A DNA stretch of 20,891 nt from Nitrospinota bacterium (lineage in GTDB: Bacteria > UBA8248), in contig DNYS01000132.1 in NCBI GenBank assembly GCA_003506735.1, forward strand, positions 412-21,302. The letters run 5' to 3'. Below the pieces are notes generated by a model, which worked only from the letters and a program-made list of their open reading frames with translations, ran no database searches and was not told where the DNA came from. The position numbers and the translations under genes were made by a program. Below, piece after piece: positions 17,050 through 20,891 of the stretch (positions are counted from its first letter, which is position 1; the number at the start of each line of letters is the position of its first letter).

Positions 17050-17850
17050 CTACCCGCAGATCTCTTCCACGAGGGCATAGGCGTTGTGGGAGTGGATCGA
17101 CTCGAAGTTCTCCACCTCAACATGGAACCATTTGATTCTACTGTCTTTACGAAGTATCAGCGCCACTTCGCGAACAATATCCTCGACAAAGCGCGGATTG
17201 TCGAACGCTTTTTCGGTCACAAACTTCTCGTCCTCTCGTTTGAGCACGGGGTACAAATCGCAACTCGCCGCCTCCTCGACCACCTCGACCAGCTCCTCAA
17301 TCCAGAGCTCCCCGTCAAAGCGGACCTTCACCTCCACATCTCCCCGCTGGTTGTGGGCGCCGCGGTCTGAGATTTCCTTCGAACACGGACACAGCGTCGC
17401 GATCGGAACCACCACGGTCAGGACGAAATCCTCCTCCTTCCCCGAGGTGGCTTCAAAACCGCAATTGTAGGCCATCATTCCCGCCGAGCCGGAGATGGGC
17501 GCCTTCTTTTCCATGAAATAGGGAAACGTCACCGCAAAATGTGCCGTCTCCGCCTCCAGACGGCCGCGCATTTCTTTCAGAATCTCGGGAACCCGGTCAA
17601 CGCTAATCCCCCCGTTGTGCTCGTTGAGCACCTCGAGAAACCGGCTCATATGGGTGCCCTTGAAATTGTGGGGCAGGTCCACATACATGTTCACGGTCCC
17701 AATGGTATTTTGTGCCTCTTTCGAGCGGTCCTTTACGGTGATCGGGTAGGTGATATTCTTCACCCCCACCTTATCGATCCGCACGTTGCGCTTATCCGAA
17801 CCTGCCTGAACATCGGCCAGCCCGGCCGGCACCTCTGAATATTCTGCCAT
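17050..17850 (-). CDS. folE2: GTP cyclohydrolase IB (FolE2)
   Basis: 266 residues of the type IB (COG1469) family, which converts GTP to 7,8-dihydroneopterin triphosphate for folate and, in many bacteria, for queuosine precursors. Family marks are the C154-P-C156 segment in TLCPCSKEIS with the following HNQRG (166-170), SGSAGMMAYNCG (120-131) and the C-terminal SIHSHNAYALVEE. FolE2 is unrelated in sequence to FolE and does not strictly need zinc. The ATG at 17850 follows AAGGAG at a rather long spacing of 11 nt. A MazG-like gene lies 37 bp upstream on the same strand. I saw no obvious Zur-like palindrome or preQ1-like element upstream. Confidence 0.96.
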   Translation of the reverse strand: MAEYSEVPAGLADVQAGSDKRNVRIDKVGVKNITYPITVKDRSKEAQNTIGTVNMYVDLPHNFKGTHMSRFLEVLNEHNGGISVDRVPEILKEMRGRLEAETAHFAVTFPYFMEKKAPISGSAGMMAYNCGFEATSGKEEDFVLTVVVPIATLCPCSKEISDRGAHNQRGDVEVKVRFDGELWIEELVEVVEEAASCDLYPVLKREDEKFVTEKAFDNPRFVEDIVREVALILRKDSRIKWFHVEVENFESIHSHNAYALVEEICG

Positions 17851-17887
17851 TTCGAGTGATACTCCTTATAAAAAAACCGCGGCGCCA

Positions 17888-18223
17888 TCAGCGCCCGGGA
17901 TTTTCCATCCGGCGGCGGTCGATCTCGGCCATCTTCTCCGAAACAGCCCGTGCGAGATCGATCCCCCGCTCATTCGCATAATTCAGGACCGCGATCAACA
18001 CGTCCGCCGCTTCATCGGCGTAGTCGGCGTCCGGAGAGGCGGTTCCCTTCCATTCTTTTTTCTCGAGATTCGCCAGCTCGCCCGCCTCCCCGCAGAGTTC
18101 CAGGGCAAAAAACCGGGGCTCCCGGTCCGGGAAAACCGCCCGCTGGTACGCCAAAAACTCTTCCTGAAGCGCCCGGAGCCCCCCGTAGGTGCGCGGAAGG
18201 AGGGATGCGCCCTTATCGCTCAC
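17888..18223 (-). CDS. MazG-like nucleotide pyrophosphohydrolase
   Basis: 111 residues of the all-alpha NTP pyrophosphohydrolase (MazG/dUTPase-like) superfamily. The metal-binding signature is complete: E46-x2-E49 (GEAGEL), 21 residues, then E71-x2-D74 (DEAADVLI), matching E-x2-E-x12-28-E-x2-D. This is a single-domain short form, about half the size of E. coli MazG. Such enzymes split NTPs or modified nucleotides to the monophosphate and pyrophosphate; the substrate cannot be read from sequence. The start is GTG at 18223 with only a weak, distant ribosome binding site. Its position 37 bp upstream of folE2, probably co-transcribed, raises the possibility that it acts on the FolE2 product. Confidence 0.85.
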   Translation of the reverse strand: MSDKGASLLPRTYGGLRALQEEFLAYQRAVFPDREPRFFALELCGEAGELANLEKKEWKGTASPDADYADEAADVLIAVLNYANERGIDLARAVSEKMAEIDRRRMENPGR

Positions 18224-18437
18224 TTATCTGCCGCCCTCTTGATATTCCCGCCGCCCCTCGAAGCGTAAACCGCCAGTTTGTCACCGCCCCCCGGCGGCGT
18301 CAACGGACCCGGAAGAAACGCCATGCCCCGCCAATTGACGCCCCAAGGCGGGGTGGCCTAATCTGGCACACCCTGAAAAATCAACCCGGGCCGGGAGCCA
18401 GGGCGGCCTTTATTCATCCTCTCCAAGGAGACGCGCA
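18224..18437. promoter_or_regulatory. Divergent intergenic region with inverted repeats
   Basis: This 214-bp stretch separates the divergent mazG-like and amidohydrolase genes and must hold promoters for both. No gene is seen in it. An inverted repeat spans 18320-18357 (CCCCGCC at 18326-18332 against GGCGGGG at 18347-18353, extended outward by GCCA/TGGC after a 2-nt bulge). It encloses TTGACG (18335-18340 on the plus strand), a possible -35 whose -10 (TAATCT) is poor. A second small repeat, CCGCC/GGCGG, lies at 18284-18297. Confidence 0.45.
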
Positions 18438-19433
18438 GTGCCGAACATCGATCTGCATCACCATATTTTCATTCCCGATACCGAGACCATCGCCGCCAAG
18501 GAGCGCGAGCGGCGGCCCCAGCACGCCGACAGCTTCGAGGGATTCTTTCCCACCGTTTCCTCCCGGCATAACCAGAAAATGTTTCAGGAAAACTGGCGCG
18601 AGCAGCTTTCCGACGCCGGCCGAAAACGCGAGGACATGGCCACCGACCGGCTCGACATGGCCCTCGTCTCCGCCTCGCCGCCTCATTTTTACTACTGGAT
18701 CGGAGGCTCGGCCGGAAACGATATTTCCCATATATCGAACGACGGCATCGCGGCCTTTTGCAAGGCCGACCCGGAGCACTTCCGGGGGCTGGCCACCCTG
18801 CCCTTCCAGAACGGCGGGGAGGTGGCGGCGGCCGAACTCGAGAGGGCGATGGGCCTGGGCCTGCTCGGCTGCATCATGGGCGACCGGGTGGGCACCCAGG
18901 CCCTCGATGAGCCCCAGTTCGATCCCTTCTGGGCGGCGGCCGAGCGGCTCGGGGCGCTGGTGTTCATCCACCCCGACTTCGCCGAATTCAAGCCCCTCTT
19001 CCCGTTCTACATGGCCAACCACATCGGCAACCCGCTCTCGACGACGGTCGCCGCCGCGCGCCTCATCCTCTCGGGCCACTTCGAGCGCCACCCGAACCTC
19101 AAGGTCATCCTCTCCCACGCCGGGGGAAATCTGCCCTGGGCGATCGGGCGCATCCAGCACGCCTGGAACGTGCGGCCCGAGACCCGGATCCACACCCCAC
19201 ATCCCCCGCGCCACTATTTCAAGAACCTCTACTTCGACGTCATCACCTTCAGCCAATCGGGGCTGAAATGGCTCGTCCAGGAGGTGGGTGAGGACCACGT
19301 CGTGTGCGGAACGGACTATCCCTACGACATGATGCAGGAGCGCGTGGTCGATTACGTCGAGGGCGCGGGCCTGACCGCCGGGGAGCAGGAAAAAGTCCTC
19401 CGGACCAACACCGCGAAGCTCATCGGCCTCTAG
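18438..19433 (+). CDS. Amidohydrolase-2 (ACMSD-type) family protein
   Basis: 331 residues of the PF04909 amidohydrolase-related TIM barrels, the group containing aminocarboxymuconate-semialdehyde and other non-oxidative decarboxylases as well as hydrolases. The metal and catalytic residues are visible: H7-x-H9 (DLHHH), H178 (VFIHPD), H227 (SHAGGNLPW) and D293 (CGTDYPYD). No signal peptide is apparent, so it should be cytoplasmic. The start is GTG at 18438 with AAGGAG 7 nt upstream. The substrate cannot be assigned; the region around residues 35-65 (FEGFFPTVSSRHNQKMFQ) varies between subfamilies. A MetE-like gene follows after 74 bp on the same strand. It is divergent from the housekeeping genes and appears more GC-rich by eye. 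Confidence 0.9.
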   Translation: MPNIDLHHHIFIPDTETIAAKERERRPQHADSFEGFFPTVSSRHNQKMFQENWREQLSDAGRKREDMATDRLDMALVSASPPHFYYWIGGSAGNDISHISNDGIAAFCKADPEHFRGLATLPFQNGGEVAAAELERAMGLGLLGCIMGDRVGTQALDEPQFDPFWAAAERLGALVFIHPDFAEFKPLFPFYMANHIGNPLSTTVAAARLILSGHFERHPNLKVILSHAGGNLPWAIGRIQHAWNVRPETRIHTPHPPRHYFKNLYFDVITFSQSGLKWLVQEVGEDHVVCGTDYPYDMMQERVVDYVEGAGLTAGEQEKVLRTNTAKLIGL

Positions 19434-19507
19434 GCCGGGAAGGTTTCGGGCCACCCATACCAGCCGCCGCTACAAGTCGGCGGTGGGCCACCGCCGGGGC
19501 CGGCCCG

Positions 19508-20707
19508 ATGCCTTTTGGGCCTTTGGGGGAGGAAAACGGCATCTACACAGCGACGAAAGATCTGGTGCTTCCGACCACGATCACGGGCTCCCTCCCCCGG
19601 CCGGGCTGGTTCACCGAAAATTTCGGGGGCAAACCTTTTCGCGTCGCCATGGCCGACATGAATTTCCGCGAGCAGTACCTCGACAACGTCTCCTGCGTGA
19701 TCCGCGATCAGGAGCGGGCCGGCCTCGATATCGTCACCGACGGCGACGCGCGCTTCGACACGGACGTGGGCGGCCGCTCCTGGGTGGGCTACGTCGTCCA
19801 GCGCCTGGAGGGATTCTCGGGCTACGAGACTTCCCGGGCGCACGCTAGCTGGGGCGGGTCGGTGCCCGGCGAGATCATGTACGAAGTCCTCGAAGCCCGC
19901 ATGCTCCCCCGGGTCACCGGCAAGGTAAAAGGAGGCCCGCTCGAATACGGCCCGCTCTGGCGCGCCGCCCAGCAGATGACGGACAAACCCGTCAAGTTCG
20001 GCTCCATCAGCGCCGACTGCCTCGAATCCATCGTCTCCAATGAGCACTACGACGACCGCAAGGAGCTGGTTCACGATATCTGCGACGTCATGAACGAGGA
20101 GTTCCACCGCCTCGCGGACGCCGGGTGCCAGATATTCCAAGCCGAAGAGCCCTGGGTCCACCGCTTCGACTTCCATTCCGAGGACAGCGAAATGTCCCTG
20201 GATTTCTACGTGGACGCCTTCAACCGCAGCGTCCGGGGGCTCCGGGACAAACTCGAACTCTGGTGCCACACCTGCTGGGGAAACCCGGCCCAGCAGCGCT
20301 TCTACGAGTCCCACCAAAGCTACGAACCCGCCCTCGAGCACATGAACGATCTCGACGTGGACGTGCTCACCTTCGAATGCGCCAGCACGGGCGGGATGGA
20401 CATCGACGCCATCGGGCGGAAGATTACGAAACCCAAGATCGCCATCGGCGTCATCGATCACCGCAACCTCCAGGTCGAACGCCCGGAGGAGGTCGCCGGC
20501 CTGCTCCGGAAAGCCCTGGAGACCGTCCCGGCCGAGCGGCTCTGCGTCTCGACGGATTGCGGCTTCGGGCGCGAGGGAATGAGCCGCCGCCACGCCTTCT
20601 ACAAGATGGTGGCGCTGGTTCGGGGGACGAACATCGTCCGGCGGGAGCTGGGCCTGCCCGAGGCTCGGATCCCCGCCACCGACGAAGGCTTCACCCTGGC
20701 CGAGTAG
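19508..20707 (+). CDS. MetE C-terminal-domain-like zinc methyltransferase
   Basis: 399 residues from ATG 19508. It resembles the C-terminal catalytic half of cobalamin-independent methionine synthase (UROD/MetE-like barrel) without the N-terminal domain of the ~750-residue enzyme. It has the early TTITGSLPRPGW motif (23-34), VTDGDARFDTDVGG (76-89) and a zinc set equivalent to MetE: H254-x-C256 (CHTCWGN), E290 (TFECAS) and C351 (STDCGFG). Such short proteins move methyl groups to thiols, or act on unknown substrates. The start is unclear: ATG 19508 lacks a ribosome binding site, whereas GGGGGAGGA at 19525-19532 precedes an ATC at 19541, close to where the homologous region begins. It is probably co-transcribed with the amidohydrolase gene 74 bp upstream. 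Confidence 0.85.
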   Translation: MPFGPLGEENGIYTATKDLVLPTTITGSLPRPGWFTENFGGKPFRVAMADMNFREQYLDNVSCVIRDQERAGLDIVTDGDARFDTDVGGRSWVGYVVQRLEGFSGYETSRAHASWGGSVPGEIMYEVLEARMLPRVTGKVKGGPLEYGPLWRAAQQMTDKPVKFGSISADCLESIVSNEHYDDRKELVHDICDVMNEEFHRLADAGCQIFQAEEPWVHRFDFHSEDSEMSLDFYVDAFNRSVRGLRDKLELWCHTCWGNPAQQRFYESHQSYEPALEHMNDLDVDVLTFECASTGGMDIDAIGRKITKPKIAIGVIDHRNLQVERPEEVAGLLRKALETVPAERLCVSTDCGFGREGMSRRHAFYKMVALVRGTNIVRRELGLPEARIPATDEGFTLAE

Positions 20708-20891
20708 CCGGGCGAGGCCCCCAGTTCCTGCCCCGGCTCCGGTCAAGACCATGAGAAACGATCCGCTTCAAACTCCCGAAAACCCCCGAAACCCTCTTCT
20801 CCGGACACAGCCCGCCTCTCCCGCCGCGGACCCTCCACCCAGCGCGTGAAACATACATCCCGCCGATGGATCGGCCACTACAGGAAATTCG
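20708..20891. other. Right-edge stretch without a supported gene
   Basis: The last 184 bases hold no convincing gene, terminator or RNA. A 32-codon proline-rich frame (ATG 20752-20754) and a GTG at 20846 that stays open to the edge both lack a ribosome binding site. The next gene probably begins near or beyond the edge. Confidence 0.4.

Noticed and set aside
18414..20752. Two long minus-strand frames opposite the amidohydrolase and MetE-like genes
   Set aside because: The plus-strand products carry complete metal sites; the minus frames are Val/Gly/Glu-rich shadows.
20752..20850. Short proline-rich 32-codon frame downstream of the MetE-like gene
   Set aside because: No ribosome binding site, low-complexity composition and no similarity recognised.
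1..20891. Mobile elements, CRISPR arrays, defence or toxin-antitoxin systems
   Set aside because: No transposase, integrase, direct-repeat array or paired small-gene signature was seen. The MazG-like gene is not a MazF/MazE partner here.

Overview
This window is a bacterial chromosome segment, fairly GC-rich, dominated by housekeeping genes. From about 18.2 kb down to position 1 every gene lies on the minus strand. Only the last ~2.4 kb (two catabolic or C1-type genes) is on the plus strand, divergent from the rest. The gene orders tig-clpP-clpX-lon, thrS-infC-rpmI-rplT-pheS-pheT, and zapA-6S RNA-fau-rny-ymdB point to a Gram-negative, deltaproteobacteria-like organism (Desulfobacterota or a related uncultured lineage). 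This is inferred from synteny only and is not a firm taxonomic call.

Layout in transcription order on the minus strand: a MazG-like NTP pyrophosphohydrolase gene; folE2 (GTP cyclohydrolase IB) with a terminator; tRNA-Leu(UAG) with its promoter; tig, clpP, clpX and lon (nascent-chain folding and ATP-dependent proteolysis); tRNA-Val(GAC) with a near-consensus promoter; thrS, infC, rpmI; an internal promoter; rplT; an intrinsic terminator or attenuator; pheS and pheT; another promoter; zapB-like and zapA (cell division); a 6S RNA candidate; fau (5-formyl-THF cyclo-ligase); rny (RNase Y); and the first 42 codons of a ymdB-like phosphodiesterase gene running off the left edge. So an aminoacylation and ribosome-assembly block is followed by a division, RNA-decay and folate block.

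On the plus strand, from 18438, lie an ACMSD-type amidohydrolase gene and a stand-alone MetE-C-terminal-domain-like protein with a full zinc-ligand set. They are separated by 74 bp and probably co-transcribed, and form the only accessory-looking module. No mobile element, CRISPR array, phage gene or defence system is visible.

The points most worth a second look are: the 6S RNA candidate in its classical zapA/fau position; a MazG-like enzyme paired with FolE2 (a candidate for the dihydroneopterin triphosphate pyrophosphohydrolase step); IF-3 with a ~70-residue acidic tail that overlaps rpmI; a ThrRS lacking the first half of its TGS domain; a PheS with an internal insertion; a promoter in an unusually long rpmI-rplT gap; a terminator just before pheS without a leader-peptide gene; and the amidohydrolase/MetE-like pair, whose second gene has its best ribosome binding site in front of an ATC codon.
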